Shown here one piece after another: positions 24,381-33,372 of a DNA stretch of 64,000 nt. The stretch is from Onthophagus taurus. Taxonomy: Eukaryota > Arthropoda > Insecta > Coleoptera > Scarabaeidae. Below the pieces are notes generated by a model, which was given only the letters and a program-made list of their open reading frames with translations, did not search any database and had not been told where the DNA came from. Position 1 is the stretch's first letter; each line of letters starts with the position of its first letter. Both the position numbers and the translations under genes were made by a program. The stretch lies in assembly GCF_036711975.1 (NCBI RefSeq), contig NC_091968.1, forward strand, positions 14,942,001 to 15,006,000, in the 5' to 3' direction.

Positions 24381-24515
24381 AAGAGCTTCTTAATAAATTT
24401 GTCATGCGTTTTGTCTGACGTCTCACGATATAATGACGTGTTAGACCATGTATAATAGATATATTCGGTAATGATGTGAAATATTACTCCCCCCACCAGC
24501 AACCTTATGTATTGC

Positions 24516-24523
24516 TATAAATA
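24516..24523 (+). promoter_or_regulatory. TATA box of the leftmost gene of element 1
   Basis: TATAAATA lies about 190 bp upstream of the first frame. A likely 5' UTR intron follows: donor AGAG|GTAAGG-like at about 24567 and acceptor GTTTAG just before 24717. Confidence 0.5.
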
Positions 24524-24811
24524 CAAACGTTGGTCGAAGTTGTACCGCAGAGTGTTGTGCTTCAGAGTAAGGTTTTTGTGTATTTAGTACATATTAAAAA
24601 TATCGTGTAGATTTTTGGTGCATTTAGTACAGAGGATTTTTAACGTAACGAGTAAGTAATTCAAATGTAATACAAGTAGATAATGTACTAATGTAAACAA
24701 TAATATTGATGTTTAGTGGCAACCAGACCGAACCCCAAATGTCCAACTAAGAGAGCTGCTGTAAATTTATTTGAAAAGGGTGAAAATAAAAAACCTGCCC
24801 GAAACATCAAA

Positions 24812-25615
24812 ATGGAGGGTAATTGTAATGAGACAACTGCAACAAATGTGTCGCTAGGAAGTGATAATCAAAGAAAAAAGGATGTGGTATTCGATGGAGT
24901 TAATTTGTTGGCTTCCGACTTAGCGGAGTACGTATTTCCTAGCAATCAACAACATTATGTAGAAAATTGTGTAAAGTTACCTTTCACAAGTAACGTAGTA
25001 TTAAATGAAGCAGTGAAAAATAATCTCCAAAAAGGTAATCAAGCGCCATTATTCTCCGAGAGTACATATTATTTAAATAAAAGTCGAACGAAATGGATAT
25101 CGGTTGGCATGTCTGCCAATCTACATTTTGATCCGGTTATAAGATTAATGGGAAAAGGGCAATTCATAACTTTTACCGAAGACGAATGGAAAAATGTGAT
25201 TAATAGCAGACAATTGATTATGAATAGTTTTGTTGGTGATTTATCGACACCACCACATTTCGTTGTAAGCGGCATGACCTGCAGCAGCCAATGGATAGAA
25301 AATGTACGAAAAGTGTTGAAAATGGAAAGGGGGTCAGAAATATTTTACCTGGCTTACGACTCGTTACACGAATTGTGGAAACTTAGCGATTTAGTTTCGA
25401 GTAGGGTAGAAGTATTAAAGTGTATGGAATATAAAAATTATTACGATAGCGTGATCGATGTGGTATCAACAATGCAAGGTGATATAAAATCGAATATATT
25501 GGTTGCTTCAAACGGTGCACCAAGTGAACATTTGTGCGTAACTAAAGAACTGCTCGTATACGGTATGGATAAGGTATTACTGGATTTAGATTTGCTCGCA
25601 TTAATGAAGATGTGA
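24812..25615 (+). CDS. Conserved Maverick protein with EDEW motif (function unknown)
   Basis: The frame is open from 24716, but that first codon is GTG. The first ATG is 24812, and an upstream AG suggests a spliced 5' end. The centre holds a block with ISVGMSANLHFDPVIRL, then QFITFTEDEWKNVI. The left gene of element 2 (41885) has the same pattern (GTGISLARGGYPVVKIA, LTSYEWDKFWEI). This pattern is shared between the two elements at the same position beside the TIR. No enzyme motif is visible and I do not assign a function. It is intact over 267-299 residues. Confidence 0.65.
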   Translation: MEGNCNETTATNVSLGSDNQRKKDVVFDGVNLLASDLAEYVFPSNQQHYVENCVKLPFTSNVVLNEAVKNNLQKGNQAPLFSESTYYLNKSRTKWISVGMSANLHFDPVIRLMGKGQFITFTEDEWKNVINSRQLIMNSFVGDLSTPPHFVVSGMTCSSQWIENVRKVLKMERGSEIFYLAYDSLHELWKLSDLVSSRVEVLKCMEYKNYYDSVIDVVSTMQGDIKSNILVASNGAPSEHLCVTKELLVYGMDKVLLDLDLLALMKM

Positions 25616-25672
25616 AGTGAATAAAATGGAAAAAAAGTGACGTTTTGCGAATCGAAAAATAGAGTGTACCGA

Positions 25673-25849
25673 ATGCACACTTGGACGTTTGCTTACAGAC
25701 AATCAAGGATAAGTGACTGGGAAGAAAAGATGTTGGACAGAATTAGATTTAAGACTAGGATAAGAAACGTAAATAAGTTATTAGAAAAATATTTAGATGT
25801 AGATTATAGATTAAATATATATCAAGAACGTTTTAGCATTGTAGAGTAA
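25673..25849 (+). CDS. Small basic hypothetical protein
   Basis: 58 residues from ATG 25673, rich in Arg/Lys and Asp, downstream of the EDEW gene and upstream of the PLA2 gene. The frame is open upstream from 25637. No family recognised. It could be a small viral gene or chance. Confidence 0.3.
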   Translation: MHTWTFAYRQSRISDWEEKMLDRIRFKTRIRNVNKLLEKYLDVDYRLNIYQERFSIVE

Positions 25850-26073
25850 TCGAAATGTTTTTAACTGAGTAACAATTAATTTTTAGGATATTAGTAGATT
25901 TAAGTGTAGCTGAATAATAATAATAATAATAATATTAATAGATTTAAGTATAAATTAAGAGCAGAACTGTTTTTGTAAAATATTTAAAAGGAATAAAAGC
26001 TTAAAGCACAACAGCAGAGCTTCATTTCTAGTTTTTAACTGTGAAGAAAAGGAAGAAGGAGTGAAATTATAAA

Positions 26074-26991
26074 ATGAATTTGTTAGAACCTAATCGTAAC
26101 AGTTATCGTTTGACAGGCAAACGAATTGGTCGAGGGTTTTTTAACAAGTTGATAGATAAACTTCTGATAGAACTTCATTTGCCAGGATATAATTTTTGTG
26201 GACCGGGTACCAAGTTGGAAAAGAGATTATCGAGAGGAGATCGAGGCGTGAATCCATTAGACGAAGCGTGTAAGAAACACGATATAGCATATACGGTCAG
26301 TTCAAATTTAAAATTTAGACACGACGCAGACAGAGCATTATATAAAGCAGAGAAAGAACGAATACGAAATAAAGAGTCTACTCTTGGAGAAAAAGTGGCA
26401 TCGTCCGCAGTTGCCGCCTTAATGAAAGCAAAAGTAGCGGTCGGTATGGGCGTAGGTAGAAATAGAAATCGTACGGGTCGACGACTTTTAAAAAAAGTCC
26501 GAACGCGTGTAAAGCGTGGTGGAGCTATATCTTTTGTAGATGCACTTCGATTCGCTCGCAACGCAATATCGAGATCAGGTGCTAAGAATTTGTTGACAAA
26601 CGTTAAAGCGGCGTACGGAGCTTTGAAAAAGATAAGAAAAAGAATTTCCGGACCTAGAGGTCGAGTTATTCGAATTCCGAAAACGGGAGGATTTTTACCT
26701 TTAATTCCCCTGTTCGCAGCTTTAGGTGCCCTAGGTAGTATCGGCGGTGGTGCTGCCGCTATTGCAAGAACTATAAACAACGCGAAAACAGCTAGAGAGC
26801 AATTAGATGAAGAACGAAGACATAACAAGGCTATGGAAGCAAAGGCCGTAGGTAGCGGATTTTATATAAAACCATATAAGAAAGGTTGCGGTTTGTTTAT
26901 TGAAGGAAAGGGGAATAATGTTGGCGGCACAGGTTACTTCAAAAAACCCTATAAGAAAGGTTGCGGTATAACCACTAGTTCAAAAAACTAG
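26074..26991 (+). CDS. PLA2-domain minor virion protein with basic C-terminal region
   Basis: 305 residues. Residues 30-70 carry the phospholipase A2 signature of the parvovirus VP1 unique region: PGYNFCGPGTKLEKR (calcium-loop type) followed by PLDEACKKHDIAY with the catalytic His-Asp pair. An Arg-rich middle and a hydrophobic Gly/Ala segment (FLPLIPLFAALGALGSIGGG, about 206-225) follow. The C-terminus has repeated PYKKGCG motifs like those of small adenovirus/adintovirus virion peptides. In virions such domains open endosomal membranes. The ATG starts just after a purine-rich leader. It is the first of a rightward late-type cluster. Confidence 0.8.
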   Translation: MNLLEPNRNSYRLTGKRIGRGFFNKLIDKLLIELHLPGYNFCGPGTKLEKRLSRGDRGVNPLDEACKKHDIAYTVSSNLKFRHDADRALYKAEKERIRNKESTLGEKVASSAVAALMKAKVAVGMGVGRNRNRTGRRLLKKVRTRVKRGGAISFVDALRFARNAISRSGAKNLLTNVKAAYGALKKIRKRISGPRGRVIRIPKTGGFLPLIPLFAALGALGSIGGGAAAIARTINNAKTAREQLDEERRHNKAMEAKAVGSGFYIKPYKKGCGLFIEGKGNNVGGTGYFKKPYKKGCGITTSSKN

Positions 26992-26996
26992 TTCGA

Positions 26997-27368
26997 ATAC
27001 CTCGTCGTGCGTTAACTAACGTCGAGTTGGAAAAGTTTGCGAAAGTACTAAAAATTCCACATTTCCGGGGTATATTTATGAGAGACAATCTCCCGAGTAA
27101 GATTAAAAAGAAGGAAAGAGGTATTGTTAACTTGGACAACTTGAAAGGACGAGGGACGCATTGGGTCGCCTATAAAAAAGACGACAAGGACATATACTAT
27201 TTCGACAGTTACGGTGATTTAAGACCGCCATTAGAAATTGAACAATATTTGCTGTGAGACGGTAGGGGTGGTCAAGTAAAGTATAATTACTGTCGATATC
27301 AAAGAGAAATAGATCAAAATTGCGGACAGTTGTGTCTGAAGTTTCTAAGTAATAAAAGGATCTATTAG
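26997..27368 (+). pseudogene. Adenain-like cysteine protease with an in-frame stop
   Basis: Cleaves virion precursors in the adenovirus/Polinton group. Visible are FRGIFMRD, GRGTHWVAY (catalytic His), YYFDSYG (catalytic Asp) and DQNCGQLCLKFL (catalytic Cys). A TGA at 27255-27257 lies between the His/Asp half and the Cys half, in the same frame, so the product would lack its nucleophile. The frame runs from the end of the PLA2 gene without an early ATG; the first ATG is 27078. The element 2 copy (47678) is uninterrupted. Confidence 0.8.
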
Positions 27369-27398
27369 AGTCTAGAGACGTTTAGACGTTTAGAAGTA

Positions 27399-28130
27399 AT
27401 GGAGAAAGAATCAATACACACGACATATACATTTACGTTGACTGGAAAGTCATCTGAATTGACTTGTAATTTTAATCCTCCGATCTATTTGAACGAATTT
27501 GGTAGTTACGAGTTGGCTCTATTGAATTTCGAAACGTTTAATAGTTTAGCAAACGTTAATAAAAACAACAACGTAATCCAATACGAAGATAAGACAGGAC
27601 ATTTTAAAAACAATATAATAGTACCTGTTGGAACGTACGATATTGATGATATTGCCGAGTTCGTGAATGAACAGCTAGACAAAAGACACGCTAAAGGAGT
27701 CGTAATAAGGATTAAGGGGAATAATAACACACAACATTCTTTAATAAAAAGTACGCGTCGAATTAATTTTGCATGCGATAATTCTATAGGGCCGTTACTT
27801 GGCTTCAAGCCTCAAATATTACCTAGAGATACGGAAGTGGAATCCGATTTCGTAGTAAACATAAATAAAACGACCGCCTTACAAATTTATTGTAATTTAG
27901 TGACGGGATCGTATAATAACGGAGTTCCCGTGCACGTTTTATATCATTTTTTCCCAAACGTTATGGCAGGTTTTAAAATAATCGAATCACCACAACTGCC
28001 TATTTATTTACCGGTTTTAACGAACGTGATTAGTAGCTTAACAGTACGTATACTTGATCAGGACGGAAACTTGGTAGACTTCAGAGAAGAAGAAATAACA
28101 GTGAGAGTTCACCTGAGATCGATAAATTGA
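27399..28130 (+). CDS. Penton-like minor capsid protein
   Basis: 243 residues in the position of the penton/minor capsid gene, between protease and major capsid. It opens with YTFTLTGKSS and YELALLNFETFNS, has LLGFKPQIL mid-way, and ends with HVLYHFFPNVMAGFKI, LPIYLPVL and RILDQDGNLVDFREEEI. Element 2 has the same N- and C-terminal blocks. The pattern is that of the single-jelly-roll penton candidate found in Mavericks and adintoviruses. That name is inferred from position and pattern; no fold was computed. The frame is intact. Confidence 0.65.
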   Translation: MEKESIHTTYTFTLTGKSSELTCNFNPPIYLNEFGSYELALLNFETFNSLANVNKNNNVIQYEDKTGHFKNNIIVPVGTYDIDDIAEFVNEQLDKRHAKGVVIRIKGNNNTQHSLIKSTRRINFACDNSIGPLLGFKPQILPRDTEVESDFVVNINKTTALQIYCNLVTGSYNNGVPVHVLYHFFPNVMAGFKIIESPQLPIYLPVLTNVISSLTVRILDQDGNLVDFREEEITVRVHLRSIN

Positions 28131-28167
28131 ATTATTTAAATTGAAATATTTAAATTTGACTAACGTT

Positions 28168-28359
28168 ATGACAGTGTTATATCAAAACAAAAGAACGCGG
28201 TGGTCAAGAAGAGACAGAGCGAGAAAATTGTTTAATGGAGAAAACTATAAAGCGCGCGTCATCAGTCAATGTAGCGGCAGTAGAAGACGATCCATTCATC
28301 GATTATCACCAGTCAATCGAAGGTATTTAGTTCAGTTAGGATACGAAGTGTTAAAGTAA
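28168..28359 (+). CDS. Small basic protein between penton and capsid
   Basis: 63 residues from ATG 28168, ending ...RRYLVQLGYEVLK. Very basic (SGSRRRSIHR). Element 2 has a small frame at the same place (48566-48724) ending KLFLKSLGFKIKT, so the position and the L..LG(Y/F) ending are conserved. Its stop codon overlaps the major capsid ATG by one base. The role is unknown; a core or cement peptide is possible. Confidence 0.55.
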   Translation: MTVLYQNKRTRWSRRDRARKLFNGENYKARVISQCSGSRRRSIHRLSPVNRRYLVQLGYEVLK

Positions 28360-29382
28360 TGGACATTTTAAAAGTAACCGATAAGATAAAAACAGATCAC
28401 TCTATCGTAAGTTATGAATTCCATTCGCATCAACCGTTTGGATCGACCACGTTCGATAACAATGACGAAATTAGAATTTCAATTCCGGAAATAGATAATT
28501 ATAATTTACCGAGCGAGAGTTATCTATACGTCGAGGGTAGCGTTCGTAAGTTAGCCGCGGACGGAAGTATAACAAAAGATGCCAGCGCAACGGGGCAATT
28601 GGTTAACAATCCCGTTGCATTTATGTTTAGCGATATTCGATATCTTATTAAAGGAGTACATGTTGATGGTGTGCGGAACGTCGGTATAAGCTCATGCATG
28701 AAGGGTTATTTCTCATCTACACAGAACGAGGTGGTGAAATTAGAGAACGCCGGTTGGCACATAAAACCTTGGAAAGATGATATAGCGGGTGTTTCAAAGT
28801 CTTTAGATAAAAATGGAAATTTCGGTCTTAGCGTTCCGCTAAAAACGTTGCTAGGATTCGCAGAAGATTTCAGAAAGATTATGATGAACGTTCGACAGGA
28901 ACTTGTGCTAATACGTTCCTTTTCGATCGTGGGAAATACACGAGTACCCTCAATTACCTCAAACTACGAAGCAATCTTGGGCCGTCAAAACTGCTCCACA
29001 ATTGGAAACGCCTAGATTTATAATCATCGGATTTCAAACAAATCGAAAGGGTATATTTAAAGGAAACATGGCATTATTTGATAATATAAACTTAACGAAC
29101 GTAACCGTTTTCTTGAATGGAGAACGTTTTCCGTACGATAATTTGAATGTGGATTTTGATAACAATCACTATGCGATTTTGTATGATATGTATTCAAGAT
29201 TTCAGCAAGCATACTACTATCAAGAAAGCGAACCTTTGTTTTCACCGGAAGAATTTAAAACTTACGCGCCGTTAATTGGAATCGATTGCACGTATCAACA
29301 GGAAGCAATACATAAAAGCGGAGTAGAAATAAAAAAATCCAATTCCGGAGGGTACGACAGCTTACGCATTAATTCTGCATGA
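28359..29382 (+). pseudogene. Major capsid protein (double jelly roll), internally deleted
   Basis: Forms the hexon-like capsomers. The first frame (28359-29015) has NNDEIRISIPEIDNY and LGFAEDFRKIMMNVRQELVL, matching the 402-residue element 2 copy (NASDEIRIPI, LGFAEDYKKIIINARQELVL). After VLIRS the frame breaks, and about 80-90 residues present in element 2 are missing. The C-terminal half continues in another frame to 29382 (PRFIIIGFQTNRKG, FPYDNLNVDFD). So deletion plus frameshift; the copy is inactive. Confidence 0.8.
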
Positions 29383-29507
29383 CAGTGCATTTGTATATTC
29401 GCCTCTTACGAAAATGGTTAAGCAATTAATATAGTGGTACTGTTGAAGCAACGTCATTTAGTGTATCTCTAAACATCGAAGGAAACGTTTGCATAGAGTG
29501 GTATATT

Positions 29508-29996
29508 ATGGATATTATGGTTTTTCAAAGGGATTTTATTATTTTGGACATTCAAGGTTTCACGATAAACGATGAAGAATTTATCCCCAAGGAACTGGCT
29601 TCTTGCGACAGTAATCATTGTATAAGTCATTACGTGTTTCAACCTAGTCGAAGCTTTTCTTCACTATCTACCAAATTTCGCAATACGGCGAATTGGTTAA
29701 TGAGTCATCATCATTGTATTGATTGGAACGACGGGTTTGTTCCTGCGTCTCGTTTCGATGAGATCGTTTGTTATTTGTGTCGTTCGACAAAAGTAGCGTA
29801 CGTAAAAGGACGTGAGAAAGCTACATTTTTAAGAAGAATTTTAACAATACCGGTAAAAGAATTGCCGGAAAATGAATGCAAATTGGAGGTTGGTGCGCCG
29901 ATGTGTCCCTATCATAAAAAGAGACCAAGTATGTGCTCCTTATCGAATGTTTTTATTTATTTTCATACGTATTCAGACATCTATAACTATATGTAA
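29508..29996 (+). CDS. Conserved Maverick protein starting with a DIQGF motif
   Basis: 162 residues. It has FIILDIQGFTINDEEFIPKE near the start, then HYVFQP, NWLMSHHHCIDWNDGFVP and VAYVKGREKATFLRR, then Cys/His residues near the C-terminus. Element 2 has the homologue (IIDMQGF, VIFVKGSQKETVLRD). The acidic first motif and the overall layout resemble RNase H-fold/DEDD exonuclease-like proteins, but the catalytic set is not clear, so this is a guess. An accessory nuclease is one option. Confidence 0.55.
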   Translation: MDIMVFQRDFIILDIQGFTINDEEFIPKELASCDSNHCISHYVFQPSRSFSSLSTKFRNTANWLMSHHHCIDWNDGFVPASRFDEIVCYLCRSTKVAYVKGREKATFLRRILTIPVKELPENECKLEVGAPMCPYHKKRPSMCSLSNVFIYFHTYSDIYNYM

Positions 29997-30043
29997 ACGA
30001 ATTGAGAAAGGCAGACGGGTAGTAGCGGTAGAGCAGTTCAAGA

Positions 30044-30375
30044 TGGAACGTCTTTGGCGGTTAGTTACCAGATTGGGACTTTCAACTTTTATAATTAATA
30101 AAGTGTGGGATATTACGGAAAGATACGAATCTGATTTATCTTTTGCGAATATTAAAAACTACGAATTATGTTATTTACCAATCGATTATTATATCAATAA
30201 AGTAAAGCCATTAGATTTTTCGGCGGTTTGGTTTAAATTACCGTTGAAGTATAGAAACGATGAGCGATTACAAAGCAAGCTGCCCTGTTTTGAACATTAT
30301 AATTTGCGTCATTGGGAAACGCATATTGATGGTCCACCATCGGCAAGAAAGGATTGTTCTATATGTAAGGTTTAG
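30044..30375 (+). CDS. Small Cys/His protein with HYN...IDGPP...CSIC
   Basis: 110 residues from ATG 30044, chosen because the upstream part of the frame overlaps the preceding gene. The C-terminus has LPCFEHYNLR, HIDGPPSARKDCSIC, which may bind metal. Element 2 has the same ending (LPCYKHYN, IDGPPISITKCSVC) but at its left end, near 42560. Function unknown. Confidence 0.5.
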
Positions 30376-30860
30376 TATATAAACATTGTCAGTTATAGAT
30401 TGTAAATTAATAATAATAATAATAAAAGATTGTAAAAAGTGTAAAAAGTTGTTTTAATTTAAAAGAAAAAATAGTTAATCTAAATGAATACATGGTATGT
30501 ATACATTGGGTTGGGTTGGTATGACTTGGGTTGTAAATTGAAAAAGTATTAAATTGGAAAAGGAAGAAAAAAAGAGGAAAAAAGGAAGAAAAAAAAAAAA
30601 AGAGAAAAGAAAAAGGGAAAATAATTGTTTATTGAAGCTCCTCCTATGCTCCTCCTATGCTCCTCCCATGCTCCTCCTCAGGCTCCTCCCAAAGTGGAGA
30701 TGGAAGAGTGGGGGTGGGAGTGGGGGAAATCTAAATTCCCCCCCCCCCTTAATTGCCAGGAAAGTTGAGCCAGAAAAAAAGTACCCCCACTCTAACTCCG
30801 CCCATTCCCCACTCCTCCCCCTTGCCACGCCCCACCCCACGCCCCCCCTTCATTACACTA
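30376..30860. other. Low-complexity spacer, CTCCTCC-rich
   Basis: Holds an (AAT)n run (30410-30425), a GA-rich tract (30558-30630) and repeats of CTCCTCCTATG and homopolymer C. The 151- and 61-residue frames over it follow the composition and are not genes. Confidence 0.7.
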
Positions 30861-30861
30861 C

Positions 30862-30867
30862 TATAAG
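30862..30867 (+). promoter_or_regulatory. TATA box of a spliced gene in element 1
   Basis: TATAAG followed by a short leader and the splice donor GTTTTTTG|GTAAGT at about 30923. A second donor, TTTTG|GTGAGT, is near 31002 and the acceptor TTTGCAG ends at 31115, which suggests a spliced leader for the downstream frames. Confidence 0.5.
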
Positions 30868-31115
30868 AAGGCACCTCCCAACCTTTGAAAGTCACTTAAG
30901 TGTTTGTGTTCTTCAGTTTTTTGGTAAGTACAACCTTCTTTATTATAACGTTCATTTTCTCTCCATCACTACAGCTCTTTCTACAACTTTCTCTTTTTTT
31001 GGTGAGTAAAACTATATTTGTTTTGCATGTTTATAAAATATTTAAAATTATTTTTTTTCCCAGTCCTAGACATCCTTCAGCTTTCTCTTTTTTGCTGACG
31101 TGTTTTATTTGCAGG

Positions 31116-31434
31116 TGTGTGGGTACCGTCAGAAAGGTATAGAGAGGAAAGACAAGAAAGAAGGGAGGCACGTGCTCGTTCGCGACGTAACCAACGCAAG
31201 TATGTGTCAGTTGAACAAGCGACCCCGTCGAAGGTTGAAATGACACAGTCGAAAGTGGTTACCGAGAACGAGTCCGATAAATCCGACGACTCTCTTGCTT
31301 TAATGGCGGTATCACAACACTGTAGTAACCGGAAGTATCTTAAAGCTACTAAGGCTTCTTTTTCTTCTTCTAAAGCTTCATTGGCTCCCGTTACTAACTC
31401 AAATATCCCTAACACCGAAATTCCTTCGTTCTGA
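31116..31434 (+). CDS. Arg-rich / Ser-rich hypothetical protein, spliced 5' end
   Basis: The exon begins after TTTGCAG. The frame is open with a very basic stretch (ERYREERQERREARARSR), then an acidic-serine part (ENESDKSDDS) and a Ser/Lys-rich end. The first ATG is only at 31239, so either the start lies in an upstream exon (no ATG seen there) or translation starts inside. The basic stretch would suit nucleic-acid binding. No family recognised. Confidence 0.4.
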
Positions 31435-31496
31435 ATCTGAATGTATTTTATCTAGTTTCACTACTAATAGCGTAAACTTCCCTTCCTAGCTTAAAG

Positions 31497-31875
31497 ATGA
31501 CTGATAATATGAGAGACAATCATATGGATAATATGAGAGTTAATCATATGATAAGACTATGTGAATTGGAGCAGAAAGTTGCCTCGTTGGAGGTAAAATT
31601 AGATGCTATATTTAAGTTGGTACGTTATACTTATAATACTTTTTTCCATGTCATTAATTTTATCTTCTCAGCTGCAGAGTGTGTCAGAATCGGCTGTGGT
31701 GAGGGGTGAAGTGCATGTGCAAAACATGCACATTAACCGTTGTACATGTGTTAGTTCACCGATTCCGGCACCGACTCCGGCAACGACTCCGGCAACTACT
31801 CCGGCACCAGCAGCACCACCACCTCCTTACGAAGCAATAAACCAAAGATATCAAGAAGAGGAGGAGGAGTGGTAA
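31497..31875 (+). CDS. Two-exon coiled-coil / Pro-Thr-rich protein
   Basis: Exon 1 is 31497-31619 and exon 2 is 31672-31875, with a 52-bp intron (GTACGT ... TTCTCAG). Splicing keeps phase 0 and gives about 107 residues. A heptad-like helix (LCELEQKVASLEVKLDAIFK) is followed by a Pro/Thr/Ala repeat with PAPTPATTPATTPAP, then PPPPYEAINQ, a PPxY-type late motif, and an acidic end. PPxY motifs recruit WW-domain ligases in some viruses; that role is only inferred. Element 2 has a spliced, coiled-coil-ended gene near the corresponding place. Confidence 0.55.
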
Positions 31876-31889
31876 CTACTCCTTCTCTT

Positions 31890-31965
31890 CTTTTATTTAT
31901 TAAGTTAATATTAAGTTAATTATTAAGTTAATTATTAAGTTAATTATTAAGTTAATTATTAAGTT
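31890..31965. repeat. 12-bp minisatellite TTATTAAGTTAA
   Basis: About six copies directly downstream of the two-exon gene. No coding meaning. Confidence 0.8.
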
Positions 31966-32090
31966 AAATTGTTATTATTTTATAGTTCCAATATACTCAA
32001 TATATTTTATATATCTATATAAAGTTACTTTTGCTATATTTTTATTCAGTCTTATCCTGTTAATGTTATAATTCATTTAGTGCGAGAATC

Positions 32091-33321
32091 ATGATCGATA
32101 AGAAACTAAAGTGTTTACCGCAACCGCTAACACTGCCAATACTAAATTTTAGTAAAGGTACGACCGAAGAACACTTTACAAGGCACAGTAATTTATTTGG
32201 TGGAAAATGTAAGCGAGGTTTAATTGTAGGACCCTCTGGTGTAGGAAAAACAAATGCTATGTTATCGCTTTTACTTGCACGTAATGGCCTCCGCTTCCTA
32301 AACTTGTATGTATGTATGTTACGGGGAGTGCGTATACTATACGCGGCACCTAGGCCCCAACGGGCCCCTTGTACATCCTCCTCTAAGAGGTCTGAGATGT
32401 TAAACGCGAGCTTAACTCGAATTCTGGCTGATTCCGCTTCCTGACCGACCCCCCTCACCGGGCGTGCTATGGCACAGGCCCAGTGCGGGTTCGCCCCTGT
32501 CAGGTGCCGCTCAACGATGCCACTCACTCGCTGGCCCCTCCGTACCAAGGTGGAGCAAAGCTGCTCATCAACCCTGGCCCGGGTACGCTCTCACGAGGTG
32601 TGTGCTTCATGAGCGCTAACGCGCGTTCAGCCATGTGTTCAAACCCCTTACACACATGGGTGATAACGACAACCAGAGGTGTACGACTGGTTGCCGGGAC
32701 CGACGGCTTAACGTCCCCTCCGAAGGACGGGTGGGCGGCTTGGTGAATATGTTTAAACCGGGGCTCGAACCCGGAACGTCTGCGTGTCAATCCGAGAGTT
32801 TAACCGCTGAGCCACCGCCCAACCTAAACTTATACTTATGCTCCAATTCGTTATACCAAAATAAGTACGATTTTTTAAGACGTTTAATTGAACCTATAAA
32901 AGATTTCGGTTACTATGAATTTTCTAATATAGATGAGTTCATTCGACCGGAAGATGCGAAAGAATATTCGATAGTCGTATTTGACGATGTTTCCTGTACA
33001 GGTCAAAATGTCATTAAGGAATTTTTTTCGTATGGTCGGCATAAAAACATTGATTGCTTTCTAATTTGTCAAAGTTATAGTGCAATTCCAAAACAATTAG
33101 TTCGCGATAATTGTAACTTTTTAGTGTTATTTAAACAAGACTTAACAAATTTAGAACACGTGTTTGAAGATCACATAATGAGCGATATGGAGTTTCATCG
33201 GCTAAAGGAAATTAGCGACGCTTGTTGGGAGAATAGATACGGCATCCTAGTTATTGATTTAGATTGTAGTGTATCTAAGGGACGTTACCGTAAGGGTTTT
33301 GATAAATTCAGTGAACTTTAA
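32091..33321 (+). pseudogene. FtsK/HerA-like packaging ATPase, split by a SINE
   Basis: The genome-packaging motor of Polinton-type viruses. The N-terminal part (32091-32308) ends the first beta strand and Walker A (GPSGVGKT). The C-terminal part (about 32823-33321) has IVVFDDVSC (Walker B), FFSYGRHKNIDCFLICQSYS and the conserved tail. A 514-bp SINE splits it just after GLRFLNLY and brings stops. Apart from the SINE and its duplicated target, the frame looks sound, so this was a functional gene until a late insertion. The element 2 homologue is on the minus strand at 46003-46698. Confidence 0.85.
32309..32822 (-). mobile_element. tRNA-derived SINE
   Basis: On the minus strand from 32822 there is TGGCTCAGCGGTT (A box) and GGTTCGAGCCC (B box), then a GC-rich body of about 400 bp and a (CATA)n tail at the far end (plus GTATGTATGTATG). 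It is flanked by an imperfect target duplication, CCTAAACTTGTA (32297-32308) and CCTAAACTTATA (32823-32834). GC content is far above its surroundings. Confidence 0.8.
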
Positions 33322-33372
33322 AACTAACGACATCAGCTGTACAGTTCTTAGTAACTTCACATACATCATACA

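Noticed and set aside
24206..24502. 98-residue minus-strand frame inside the left TIR of element 1
   Set aside because: It includes the TIR repeat read as LPIQEPPR and has no counterpart in the right TIR frame or in element 2.
26175..26828. 217-residue minus-strand frame
   Set aside because: Exact shadow of the PLA2 gene on the other strand; the plus-strand frame carries the catalytic motif.
30554..31009. 151-residue frame starting with a Lys/Glu run
   Set aside because: Follows GA- and CTCC-rich low-complexity sequence and overlaps the TATA box of the spliced gene.
32483..32790. Frames of 87-88 residues in GC-rich DNA
   Set aside because: They lie wholly within the SINE on both strands.
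32309..32822. Possible tRNA gene from A and B boxes
   Set aside because: Part of a 514-bp insert with target duplication and simple tail; no full cloverleaf, so a SINE head and not a tRNA gene.
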